Assembly (NCBI GenBank): GCA_008360975.2
Contig: CM039184.1
Span: forward strand, 47,067,797-47,131,796
Reading direction: 5' to 3'
DNA: 64,000 nucleotides
DNA from: Lichenostomus cassidix
Taxonomy: Eukaryota > Chordata > Aves > Passeriformes > Meliphagidae
The translations under genes were made by a program, and so were the position numbers. The notes under the pieces were generated by a model. The model did not search any database. It had not been told where the DNA came from and worked only from the letters and a program-made list of their open reading frames with translations. Positions 37,501 through 50,700 of the stretch are shown one piece after another; the first letter of the stretch is position 1, and every line of letters starts with the position of its first letter.

Positions 37501-39900
37501 TCTCAGTAATTTTTTTTATTTTTTTAATTGCCAAAACTGCCAATAACTTGAGTGAAGTAAATATCTGTGATGAGACATGAGAGTTTAACATCAAGGCCTG
37601 TACAGTACCCTGAAATATCTGAAGAAGTCTAATTTAATGAGTCTAGCCTTACCACATTTTAGTGAACACTTGAAATTAGATTATCTGCTTTTCTTATATG
37701 AAGTGGTCATGCAGCACAAAATATTGTTGGTTGAATAAAAAGCAAGAGAAAAATTATAGCATGTAGATATAGAAAATGTTCAGATCAACACAAAACCCAA
37801 GCCTCTGTCCCAGCAGGACATTATGAGAAGATTTCAGTTTAATCAGCTTGCAGACAGCAACATGGAAGCCACTGGGAACATTATAGTAATTCTACAACTG
37901 TTTAATTTAGCAAACAATAAATGAAGTGTTATTTGGTTCCTTTTACAAGTGGAAGGGGGAAAACTTAAAATGGAACTTGCTATAAAGTATGATGTTTCTG
38001 TAATTTCACAGCAGGACAATCATAGACCACTTAAACCCACAAAGTTGTAGAAATTCTCAGTGCTTCTAAAGCACATATCAGTAACTGGAGCCTTATGATA
38101 CTGAAGGAAATGTAAAACTGTAAACAGCATATGCTGAGCTTTTGTATTGTAAAGCAAATTTTGTGTTGAATATTGTCTTCTTTTGCAGAAAACAATTGTA
38201 AGATATTCAGCTGTAGTCAGCAAAGTATACAGTTACTGCAAAATTCTTGCATATTCCAAAAAATTATGAACCCAATTCAAAAGATACTCAAGCCAAGGTA
38301 TCTGGGATTTTTGACGTTACAACTAGAGCACATGCAACACCCACACAAGTGCCTGAGGGTTGACAATGAAGCTCACACATACAGATCTTATGAGCTCCAA
38401 ATTTCCTTATAACACTGGTGAGGCTATCTCAGCCTCTAGGCATAAATAGAAGACTGGTAAACATCAATTCTGATCCAGTAATTTTAGAAGTACTTTGCAG
38501 AAAATATCCCAGAATAGATCAGGAGACTTCCATGTGACATAATTTGTTATTATGCTGGGGAAAATGTAGGTCTAATTCAGGTAAGGAAAAAAACAGAGTC
38601 TGAGTCTCCTCATCCCATATAACCATTACAGGATTAAGTATGTGCCTTCACTACTTCCATGCTAATACAGGTAAGTGACAAGCAGTTTTGGCAGCCAACA
38701 GCCATCCTGAATACTGAATTTAGCTTGGCATAAGGGACTGAGTGTTTCTCAGCATTTAGAAATGGATTGTTGCCTTGCTGGCCTTTGTAAGTCTATTTAT
38801 TGTGATCTACAATGCCTTACACTGAATGTGGATTCTCCAAAAAGTTCAATACCACAGCTAGTAGGATTGGTCCCTCCCCTTCATGAATTCCCTCATCAGT
38901 TTTAGAGAAAACCCCTCAAGTACCTCTACTCACCACAGAAAATAGTGGGGCACACATATTATCAGAATAATAATTGACTTATTTGTCTTCTCCAAGTGGG
39001 ATCAACAGAAGACTACCCAACAGATACTGTTAAACTGCTAGTTAAATGACACATTTCTGCTTACATTCCCTCTTTCTCCTTTTTCTACTTCTTATTTTTT
39101 TCCCTTTAACACTCTCATTTACACCCATATAAACAGGCTTTTCATATTTACTCTTTCCTGTTGTCCCTAATTTTATACCTCTTCGTTGTTCCTGATGTTT
39201 GCACTGGTAATTTTTACTTAATTCCCATAAGTTACTGACCCCTTTGTGTTATCAATCACAGTCTCATTTCTACTACTTCTCATGTTGCTGTATTGTTACT
39301 GTAGCCTAGTCAGAATTAGATGTCTACATATGCACTGCTCCCCTTCTTCTCTTTGTAGAAATCTTACGATTTCTGGTGTTGTTTTGTTAGTGTATCTGCA
39401 TGGCAGAGCTGCCCAGCTGTGTGTATGCTCTTACAAGTGCTAGGCTGGTCTGCATGATGAATCTTGCACAATTTAGATGCATTCCTTACTGCAGTGGGAG
39501 ATTAATCCCCATTGCATGAACAGAGGTATTCTCTCTCACTCTTGGTCAGCACGACCGGGAATATTGACTCCTTACCAGCTGGTAGACATGAGGTGTCAGT
39601 GCACACATTATCAGGAAGTTTCTGATGGAGACAAGAGGGTTCTATCATGACAAGTAAGACTGATACATTAAAATTAACTTAACAGTAAGTTGATTTTCCA
39701 TATGGAGGCAGAGTACTAAATCATATATAACAGAAGATCATATTCAAAGGCTCATTGACTTTGCTTCTAAATCTCTTCCAGATTTCCCCAGGCTGACAAA
39801 AAAACTCTTAGGTTAATCTGGGGAGTTAAAATAAAAATTAACTAAGACCTGTGTTTGGTTGCAAATAATGAGTTTCTTGTTTCCCTGTTTGATTATTTTT

Positions 39901-39936
39901 TAAAATAAATAAATAAATAAATAAATAAATAAAAAT
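39901..39936. repeat. (AAAT)n microsatellite
   Basis: About seven perfect AAAT units. Confidence 0.95.
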
Positions 39937-41204
39937 ATTAGCAGCTGCCTCTGTCCTCATCAAATTTTCTCAGCTTGGGAAATTAGTGCTGCTGGCTATG
40001 GCTACTCACCATTGTTTGCTTGCATTCATTCGAGCCTGAAGACTCTGTGACCCTAAAACATTTTGCCTGAATGCTGGAATGCCTTTCAGAAGTCAGTCCT
40101 GATGTCTAGCTCTACTGGTAGAATATATGTATATCTCCATCATACATACATGTACATTTTTCTGTAGCAGATGACTAATGCAAATGGTTTGAATAATTCC
40201 ACATGAATCCAGCTAATTCAGCCCAGATGGTGAATTTTTAAGACTCTTGTCTTCAAGGACAGAGAGCTTCTGAACAGATTGTTTGTGACAATAGAAACAA
40301 ATTCATTATTCAAATATTTTTAACTGTTTGCCAAAAGAAACTATATCAAACATGTCATGCCAGCTTTTTACTGTCCTGCAACAAAAAGGTTGACTGAAAG
40401 ATTTCCCCAGTCATTTCAAGGAAATTCTACCAGTGTTGAAGGTCTCCTGAGACCACTTGTACTACCTCATGGTTTGACCAATAATATATGTGACTTCAAA
40501 GTGTCAACTCATAAGCTTAAATGTTAACATACTTTTGCTGAACTGCAGCTTTCTGTAACTACATTATTCAAGATGAGTACAAGAATCATAAGAGTAAAAT
40601 CATGAATCAATAAGTAAATGAACAGAAGAATGAACGAATAAATGTTCAAATAAAAGAATAATCTACAGTGCCTCTCATTATGTCTACATGGCCATTTCAC
40701 AAGCTCTTGAAGGACAGCTACTTTTATGAATAAAAGTAGAGTTTTACTGATTGTAAGTTATGAATTGAAGTACCTGTATTTATGGTAGTTCTAGTATTAT
40801 ATATTGCATCGCTTATACTAAAACCAGAAAGGAACCATCTAGCCCTGAGGCATGAAACTTCTTTAATTAACAGTAGAGAGCAATCTATGATATAACTCTT
40901 TCAAACACTCAAAAGCTCTATCCAACTGTACCTCTACATCATCACTAAAATGGTATGTCCAGAGGCATAAAATTATGATGTACTCCTCTGCAAAGACCTC
41001 TTCTCCATGCTGGTTCTTCCTGCAGTGGGAGGGCATGCTGTAATGAGCTTGCTCCCTCTCACTGTGGTGCTCTAAATATCAGATTACCCTTTATAAGGAT
41101 GATTTTATGTCTCATCACTTATTTTAATGAAATATATGCTTTTATAGTATAAGGTCCAGCACTTGGTTGAAAAGAGATGTTCAGAAGAAGGAAGGCTCAA
41201 GTAG

Positions 41205-41369
41205 GTATCTCAGGCTATAGCTGTGTTGTATGGTATGGGAACCCTGCCCAGCCCTCGTGCTGCCAGAGGTGACCTCCAGGATTTCGGACTCCATGCCAGG
41301 ATGAGACCTGAGCACACATTCCCTGCCTTTGGATGCCATGATTTCTGCAGAGACTCGCCAATTGTCCTG
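41205..41369 (+). other. Exon-like segment of unknown identity
   Basis: A GC-richer block in AT-rich DNA with a continuous frame (from about 41214) reading MGTLPSPRAARGDLQDFGLH and onward. It is bounded by possible acceptors at 41203-41220 and a consensus donor CTG|GTGAGT at 41370. The product is unrecognised. It may be a non-coding RNA exon or chance. Confidence 0.25.
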
Positions 41370-43836
41370 GTGAGTATCTGACTCAAACCATCAGGGATCT
41401 CAGTGGCACATTAGGATCATCTAACCTGAAGGCTGACTAGATGTTTTCCTCCCATATCTGTGCTCCCCACCAGCAAGGAATTTAGGTACATGAATGATTC
41501 CTCTCTATTCTGGAAACCCATAGGTAGCAAATAGCTGAACTGGTTTTCTGTGCAAACATTCCCTACTTCCTTTGTCAGCTGGCACAATGTAAGGGACTGC
41601 AGGGACTCAAAAGGAAGGAGGATATTGTATCATGCAGATGGAAGAAACTAAAGAATGTTACCTGGTTCAGAGAAAATTTATAATATGACTTCAATTTTTC
41701 TGATTATAAATTGTCAAAAGATTTGAGTAAATGCTTGGGTCTTTTTGTTTTATTAATTTAAAAAATTTTTTCTCTTGGCTTTTAGTGGAAAATATATGTT
41801 AAATAACCATCAATTTCTGTAGATAAAAAACTTGTCAACATTTCATTATTTTAGGGAAAAGTTGAGGAAAAAAACCAAGCATGGGATTTAATAAAAATAC
41901 AGTATTTAATAGTATTCTTTTAGAGAAAAATGAACCTAAACAACTGATCACGTCAGCCGAGACATGATTCTTGGTGAGAAGATTAGGATCTTTTTTTTTA
42001 ATAAGCATATTTATACTGATAATATTTGAGCATGGCTCATTTCATAAAAGCAAACATAGAAACCGATCATTAAAATTCAGTCTCTCTCACCAAAACCATG
42101 TCTGGGAAAATATAATCTACTGTAGGATAATTTTGCAGACAATATATAATGTAAGAAATGTCATTATTGTTACAATAACTCTTTACAGAAGAATTTTAAA
42201 GACCAGTAATTCTGTCAATAGTTACTATGTCCCTGCCAGACAAAAAATTGAGGTTCAGAAATATAAAAAATAGCATGTATACATAATTAGTAATTTTGAA
42301 GTTGCAACAGAAGTGGTACACAGCAGCTAATTTATACTCTTTTGTGGTGGAAATTGATGGAAAGTACATTTAAAGTGGATAGTTAGATTGATTTGCCATT
42401 TTAAATATCTTGACTGATTTTTTAAATCTTTGTGGTAACTACATGAACAAAATGACAAACTGATATAATACTTAAGACAGAACTAAATAAACAATTAAAT
42501 CTAGTTCAGGGATTGAAAATTTGTTTACAAAACATAACTGGTTTTAATTCAGAATTATTTTGCTATCTATTCTTTCCTCCAACAAAGAGGTCCTGGGCGT
42601 TAAATCTGGGTATTGAATTCTGCTCTGTTTCTGTTGCTTTCACAATTGTTTCTTAATGCAAAGCCTATGAAAGTACACACTTATCTTGCAGGGGATTAAC
42701 AAAAAGATATAACAAAAGGCAAAACTCAGTAATTTGTACAGCCATTTCATTTTGCTGAGCAGAGCAGAATAGATTTATTCCAAAATCCTTTATAATTTGT
42801 GGTGTGTATCACCAGAGTTGTATGTATGACTGTAACTACATAATAGGTAATGCTGTTGTATTGTGATGTTGTAACTGTCAGCTTTTACATAACACCCAGT
42901 TTGTTGAGCATGTTGCTCCAAGTCATAAATTATCAGTGCTAAAAAAATTAACTAATTTTTTTAAAATCAGCAGAGCAGAACACATACCAAAATTGCTTTT
43001 TCTTTTTTTTTCTTTTTTTTTTTTTCTACTGAGGAAATTTCATAGCAAGGACCAATCTAATACTTATGCAGAACAGCATCTATTTTTAGTAAAGTGGTTT
43101 TCATTAGATATAATTTGGGCATTCTGAATAGAATATTTGAGTCATTGCAAATTTAACTCGTCCAGGTAACGGAATAAAGCCCATAGTGTATGTGACTAAG
43201 GTGATTTTCTAACTTTAGGATATGATCTTGGTTTTGATCTGTTGCAATGTCACAAATTAAAAGTGACTCCTGAATAAGCGAACAAACAAACAGGATATTC
43301 ATTTATGTATCTTATACAGCAAGAACACACAAAGATAAATCAAGTGACCCAAATGAATACAACTTTTTTTACTAGGGTAGAGTGGCCCCAAATATCCATG
43401 CGTGGAGGAGGCATCCCAGCAAAGCATGGATATTTTCATTTTTCATTGTGTTCATGCTCTGTGTGTTCCACACCTGTTTCTCCCACATCCAGATACAGTA
43501 CAAAAGATAGTACAAAAGAAGTGATTAATGCTTGTCCATTGCGGTTCATCCTATTAACTTCTCTGTTTATTTGCCTGTATACACAGATTTTTCATAGGAA
43601 GCCTCTGAAAGTAGTATCTAAGCAACAGACTGAACATTTCAGCTTTGTCCTGAGGACTCTATTCAGCATTTAGAATGGAGCATAAATGTAGGCAAGTTGC
43701 AATAGCTATGGGGAATTTAACCACTATGTTATTTTACCTGGTTTTGCGCTAAGCAGCTGTAAGCAGTGTGTTATTTAAATGGCTACTTTTTCCACCTTGA
43801 GACAGCACTCTCCCTGTTGTTACCACTAAGGAAACT

Positions 43837-43955
43837 ACCCCAGATGTGCTAACCTAAAGAAATGTTAGGAGAAAGATAATACTAGAAGTAAAATAACCCC
43901 AGATGTGCTAACCTAAAGAAATGCTAGGAGAAAGATAATACTAGAAGTAAAATAA
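43837..43955. repeat. 59-bp tandem duplication
   Basis: Two adjacent copies (43837-43895 and 43896-43954) differ at one position (T43864 against C43923), and the start of a third unit (ACCC) follows. Such high identity implies a recent duplication. There is no evident gene. Confidence 0.95.
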
Positions 43956-46064
43956 CCCGGGAAAAAAAAAGAAAAATCAATGTTATACTTTGTTATAGTC
44001 TCTGCATGTAGTTGCAGGCATATGTGAGATTTAGCAGGATTTACTTTGCAGATATTCAAAGAAGGCTAATAAGTTTTGAGAGTTTAGGATGTTATTTGAA
44101 TTACTTTATATATTTCAAAGGCTTGTTGTATTTTTTCACCTGTAGATCAGAATCTCTTTGGAAGTCTTCTCAGAATTTCTGTTTATTTGTGCCCATTTGC
44201 CACCAAAACCTGAGACTGTGTGGTCCTCAGTACCATGGCAGAGTTGGCTTTCTCATATGGAAGGGTTATGTAGGAAAAAATGAGCACTTTCAGCAAATCA
44301 TCTATCGTGAGAAAGTTATTTGGACGACCCATCTTGAATTTTTACCAATTTTGATAAATGACACCGGGAAAACTTTTGAAAAAAGCCTTGAAAAGAACTA
44401 CCAGCCTGATGTGTGAGACTGTTTTCTCTTGTTGAATTTAGCTGCCACTGTTTTTGAAGAGAAGCAAAACCCTGCAGAAATCAAGCAAGCAGCAATAAAA
44501 ACGTCCCATTTGTAGATTGGTATTAGAAAAATCATGCTGATCGTATTGCAACTTTATTAGTACTTCCACAGTTCTTGCTACAAAATGCAGGGACATCAGA
44601 TGTGAATATTTTCAGTTTAGAGAAGGACTGGAATATCATATTAAAAAATCTGGCCTTAGGCTAAAGCAAACCTGAAATTTTACAATATTAAAGGTGAGGG
44701 CATGAACTTAGTGGCTTAAAGTAAGAATTTCTTCAACAAACAGTGGGCTCTTCTGTTGAAAATAAAAGAGGAGGAATAGTAGTACTTGCTTTCATATTAA
44801 ATAACTCACTGCATGCCACCAGATAAGATGCGAATGTATTGTTGCTGTGAAAAAAAGAAATGGGAGGTTTATCTATGAGAGGACTCTAAAAGACTTGATG
44901 TGGCATGTTTATCTGTATTAGCAAGCAACTGTAATTGATGTCCTGGAAATTTTCACCTGATAAATTCCAAGTCATTAAATGACTCTGGGACACTGATAAT
45001 TCTCTGGAATTTTTTTAGCCTTTGAGATACAAATTCTTAGTTTCTACATGCACTCTGAAGGTCACTAGAGATGTACACATACACTTCTGAATATAATGTA
45101 GTTTCTTCAAAATTTTCTGAGAGAGAAAGAATGACCAAAATTTTCATGGCCACAATGTCATGCTTATGTACAGGATTAATTACAAAAATATATTTCTACA
45201 AAGCAGAGAGTACTTAAAGATAGTTAAGAGAAATAAGATTCAGAAATTTTATCTTGAATATCTTGGCAAAGGTCCACATTTTTACTGATCCTAATAATGT
45301 CTTTGAATATATTGACAAAGTTGGATTATAGTTACACTCTCCTGCGAAAATTAATACTTTTATATAAAAGGTTTGATTCATAATTATTTCTCATCCTTGG
45401 CTGTCCTTATATTCCCAGATTAATGAACACTGTAGTATAGTTTGAGATATCCAAAAATAAGCGTGTTACTAGTAATTCCTATTTCATTTGAAATACAGAT
45501 TGCTATTATTTTTTTCCTTTGAGTCCCTGTTATTATTTTCCACCTATTTGATCAGGAAGAAGAAATAACTTAAAAAAGATGTATTAAAACTAATGATCTT
45601 AGTAGATAGTCAGAGACTGTGGCTATTCTGTTATGAATAAAACACTGCACTGATGCATAGTGAAGGTTGATGCACCACTTCAAAGAATTAGAAATGAGAG
45701 GATGCCCCAATAATCTAGAAAAAAATGCTTTAGATACCTGGTTAAAAAGTAAAAAAAATAAATTATTCAAGGGGGAAAAAAAAAAGTGTGGCAAAAAATT
45801 TAATTGGCACAGGGCAAGAAAATACTATGAAACTGGAAAAAAGAAAAAATAAAAGGATTACTAAATTGATTAATTTTTTTTTGTCTGTCTGGCAACTATA
45901 TGTAAACATGATGCTGTTTTAGGATTTTAAAACAATTATTTTCCAATTTCTTTCACCAATAATTTCCTTTTAAGAATTTTGGGTTTGGATATTTGGTACA
46001 GTCCTCGCTAATCTTCTGGTTTTTCTTTCTAATGTCTTATTTATTCTCCTGTGCTGTTGCCGTA

Positions 46065-46085
46065 TTTCTTTCTTTCTTTCTTTTC
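46065..46085. repeat. (TTTC)n microsatellite
   Basis: Four TTTC units plus TTTTC, inside a longer pyrimidine-rich stretch that runs to about 46145. Confidence 0.9.
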
Positions 46086-47247
46086 TGTTTCATTCTTTTC
46101 ACCATTGTCTCTCCTCTCCATTTCTTTTCCTTATTCTATTTGTTTTTTTCTGGCTGGCCTCCATAGAAAATACTGCAGTATTTTTTTCATACTACTCTTG
46201 CCAGTAAGACACTATCCTTGACAGAGAGAAAAAAACAAGCTGCTGTTCTGGAGGTGGCTAGAAAACTGACATAATACTAGAGAATATAACCCTGGCATGG
46301 GACAGGCTAGACTACCTATAAACTTTTCCTGATACTGAACATCAAGTTTTTTCTGGAAGTAGCAAGAGAAAGGGAGATTCTAAAATACTAAAATCTGTCA
46401 TGATGTTTTAATGGTGAAGGGCTTAAGGGACTCCAGAGATACTCTATTTTAAACCTCATGCTTCATTCTCTGTTCATTTTGCTTTTCATCTTGTGTTAAA
46501 TTAAATAAGAGGACTACTTTAACTACTTCAGCTTAACCCTTCACTTTTTCTAAGCGGATGAGAAGAGTTTCTGTGCCAGGGGCAAAGGCAGCCTCTCTTA
46601 AGTAGGCTTTCCTCTGGAAAAAAGCAGTGTGAGTCCTGGATCAGCACTATAGTGCAGTGCATGGGGTAAGCCTTCTGGCAGTACAGGTAAGGTGGAGGAA
46701 GGGCAGAGAAGCTAATACCTTGGGGATTTGAGCATGTCCATATATTTTCTTTCATTTCCTTCTTTCCTGTCAAGCACAGCTGCATTTTCTAAAAACTGAC
46801 TTCAAGACTGTAGACCTGTATGGAGGAATCTGAGGGTTTTCTTCCTGCCCATATTAAATGGATCCGTGATTTGTTTAGCCTTCAAGAAAAGGTATCAATG
46901 TATGTTTGGAGATGAGTATTTAATTATTTCAATTACTGTTTCCAATATTTTGAAACACTGAAAGACTGCAGAGATATCCTATATTTAATAGAAAACAAAA
47001 TATCCCCCCTTATCCAAGGTCATACTGTGTCAATCCCTCAGGAGACATCAAGCTCATTTATTATTTTTATTAGTATTTATTAGCCAGAAGAATATATGCT
47101 AGAAGCCAGCACTGGCACTGGTACATTAAACAGTCTTTAAAAAGTTCAAGAAACCTGCAGACACTAGTTTGACACCTTAATTTTCTTCCTCCTTGATCAG
47201 CTAGCCATCTCTACGTAATTTAAATATAAACCAGCCCTTTGATTAAC

Positions 47248-47261
47248 ACTTATTAATAAGT
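47248..47261. repeat. 14-bp perfect palindrome
   Basis: ACTTATTAATAAGT is its own reverse complement. Confidence 0.85.
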
Positions 47262-47757
47262 ATTCAAGACTAGAAACTGTTGAAAAGACCCACAACCAAC
47301 CAACAAGGTAACAGCACTTGAAAAAGTGAAGCATTCATTCCAGATATGGAGCTAGTTTGCATTGCCATTTCTAACAAATAGTACTGAGCCTTTTATTCTC
47401 ATATCTTGCTGCAAGTCTTTGCCGGCCTGCTTCTATTTCCCAAATAGCTTCTGCTTCACTACATTTCCATCTGTACAGAAAGGGCATGGATATAAACACT
47501 GATAAACAGTGAATGAAATCTTCCCTACCTCCCAGCTCAGGCAGGATACTGGCAGGCTGTATTTTTCTTTTCAGAAAGTATTATGCTAGGGATTTAGTCT
47601 TTTATTGTGATTTAAAAGGGATTTTTACCAGGAAGCTGGCAGCATCAAGCTTTTTTTTGCTAGATGTGGCACTGTTCTATGATATATAGGTGTGTGTCTT
47701 TTGCCTGCTGTAACCTTCCTCAAAAACAACAAAGTACCATTAACTATAACTTCACTT

Positions 47758-47782
47758 TTTAATCACTGCAGTAGTGATTAAA
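47758..47782. repeat. Perfect 10-bp hairpin
   Basis: TTTAATCACT and AGTGATTAAA flank a five-base loop GCAGT. Confidence 0.85.
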
Positions 47783-50700
47783 TACATAATTAGACTTGGG
47801 GGTTTTTTGCCTGAATTTTCCTCTGATTAAGAACAAGATGAAAGATACATACATGTGCCCGCATAAAAGAGGGAATGTAAGATCTGTACTTTCCTCCATG
47901 GACCAGGAAAATATCTGGCTGTGGGTGCAAAACAGATTTCATGAGGATGTTATTTCCTGCATTAAATAAGCAAAAAACACTTGGACAGTTAGGGTTTGGT
48001 GCAATGCTTACTTTCCCCTACACCATTACCATGATAACAACAGGTAGAAATTTCTCTGAGCCTGCAGCACAATTAACACAGTTATCCATCCACATCCATC
48101 TACAGCAGAAATGAAGATTCTAAATTAGCAGAACTTTAAGACAACATAGGTATGAGGTGTGGTTAAAGAATTATAGCTCTAGATAATAACAATTTGACAC
48201 AGAGTTTTAGAAATCAGTAGCAATAGATGAGTCACTGAAGAAAACAACTTTGCATCTGTAGTTTTGCTTTCCACAGGTGGAAATTTTCAATAGGAGAACA
48301 TTTCAATGAGGCACAGGTGCATCACATAATCAGAATTAAGCAGTTCCAAATGATGAAAATACTAAGGAAAAAAGGACTGTCCATGTTGTATGTTGAAATA
48401 AATACTATACTGTATTTAGCTAGTGTTTCTGTAAACCATAAGCACATCTATTGATGAAAAAGGGTACATATATGTCCAAGAAAACTAGTTAGATAACTTA
48501 GAATAATATTTTTCTAAAACTAAATTAATATCATCATAACTAATTCACATAATTCCTATTAATATCAATATGAAGCTGATGCTTAGAGAGCAGATGATAG
48601 AACCCTTACACAGTTATAAAAAACAGATTTGCAGCTGATTAATTAATAAAAAAGATTAAACTTGCTTTTATCCTCTGATCATACACAACACACTTGCAAA
48701 TGCATATACAGTCTATGCCTTGCATTCTCATAGGTCAGCATCTCTTCCTTAGTCCTGAACCCTCTTGTAATGTAATACAAAGGCAGAAACACAGGAAAAG
48801 GGTAAACACTCTCCTTCATTTAACTGTTTCCCCTTCCAGGCTGTCCATCAGAGCTGCTTGAGTCTGCAGGTGCTTCCCCACATGTTCTTGAGCCACGTTA
48901 AGCCTCCAGGAGTCCCACGTTGAGCAGTGGAGGCAACTGCAGAAATGCACTCCAGAATGTGCAGGGGGTGTCTGCAAGAACAGGAAACTGGGGCAAAACT
49001 GAAGTTAAAACAGTGTTTCAGAAAATTATTTTCTTAGTAATTGTAATAAAGGAAAACCACACTGAGGAGCAACTGGAAGAAGAATTGTATCCTTCAATGA
49101 TAGCTGCACAAATTAAAAAAGGTACCGGGACTTCAACTCTGATTTGTAAGGAAAATAAAATTGTGATTGGAGAGGCTAAAAGTGAAAGTTATAGCGAAGG
49201 GTTTAAATTGTCTGAAAGACAGATGCCTGAACTTTTGCTGTTGTCTGCCATGACCTTATGATACAACATGAAGGAAAACAATATAAGCACTTTAGACATA
49301 CTATCTTAGTGCTGTCCATTTTTCAAAACCATGGTGACTATAAATCCCCATACCAAAAATCCATGTGGACAAAGCTGTCCTTTGGATGTGATTTGTAGCT
49401 ATTGGGGGCACATGAATCTCATTTAAACAGAGCTCTGGCATGCAAACATTACCTTAATTTGTCTGAATGTGACTTTCTTCTGCAGCTGCCCAAGAGCAGA
49501 ATGCATGAAAAGCAGATTTCAACAAGTCATGTGAATGTCTGGCAGTGTGGGCACTGGCACTTCATGAATTCCTACAAGACTTCTGCCTTGTACTGGTGAG
49601 CCATCTGACTGTTGAAGTCAAGGAACTCAAAAGTGATCAAAATGCTCCAAGGGACAAAGAAAGTAGAAAACTCTGCGCTCCTTCCATGAAATTTTGCATG
49701 TCTCACTGTTTGGTGAAATATCAAACAAAGTAATCCCAAAGTAAGAGCATTAAAAGGTATCTGAGAAGGCTTTTGGCTTTTCAGACTTCCTGAGAATACG
49801 TCATGAAGTTGTCAGTCTGTGCTAAGAACAGAGAAACTTATTTTCTTCTTCTGGGACAATTGTCCTTTCTATGCAATTGCAAAAGGAACTGGGGAGACAG
49901 AGGAAGGATTTGCCCTCCTTACAACAACTTACTCCAATTTTTTGAGCAAAGAAGCAAGACAAAACATTTTCACCTGCTGCTTCTAAAGAATATCTCCTGA
50001 CACTTCCATAGAAAGTGGGAGGTCCCCAAAACTTAAAGGAGACGGTAAGGGGGAAGGCAGGGTGTGACAGCAAAGCTGCAGAATAGGAGAACACATAAGG
50101 CAGATACCACAGCAAATGCAGAAAGGATCTTGTGCCTTATTTCACACATCTTCCATCTTCTGTTGTGTTACCATCTTACACCATTCATTCATCACTTGAT
50201 TGATAAATTGATATTTGCTTCACCAATATATTAAGAATGCATGCAGGATCTGCTCTTGGGACAAAATACATTCAGTACATATTATTATCTTTAAGTGACA
50301 TATTTGAATTTTAATTGGTTTGCCCACTCTTTCATACAGTACAACATATGTACAATAACTGAACTATTCATGTTTAAGTGTTTATGGAAAACGGTATTCT
50401 GCACTAGGAAAAATGAAAAAATAAAAGATAAGAAGAAATGGTAAGAAAGAGGAAATGTCAAATGAAGTGATTTAATCAGCAAACCTAGAAGACAAGTTTT
50501 ATCTAAAATACAGATTTAACTGCCTGATGTTAAGCCCTGTGTCAGAATGCTATGATGCACACAAAGCAAAGGAAATTTATTGTAGATTCTATGGTAGGAG
50601 TCCTCCCATTGGAATGGCTGGTCCATGAATGTTGGGAACTCAACAGACACTAATTAAATTCAGTTTTTAATTTTTATGAAATCTTTTTCCTGTACTATCT

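Noticed and set aside
44012..44416. 134-codon plus-strand open frame
   Set aside because: No recognisable motif, residue use follows local AT-rich composition, no splice or promoter context, and nothing similar nearby. Kept only as a chance frame.
48920..49261. 113-codon plus-strand open frame rich in Glu and Lys
   Set aside because: Its charged composition reflects A-rich DNA. No family resemblance, conserved motif or splice-site support.
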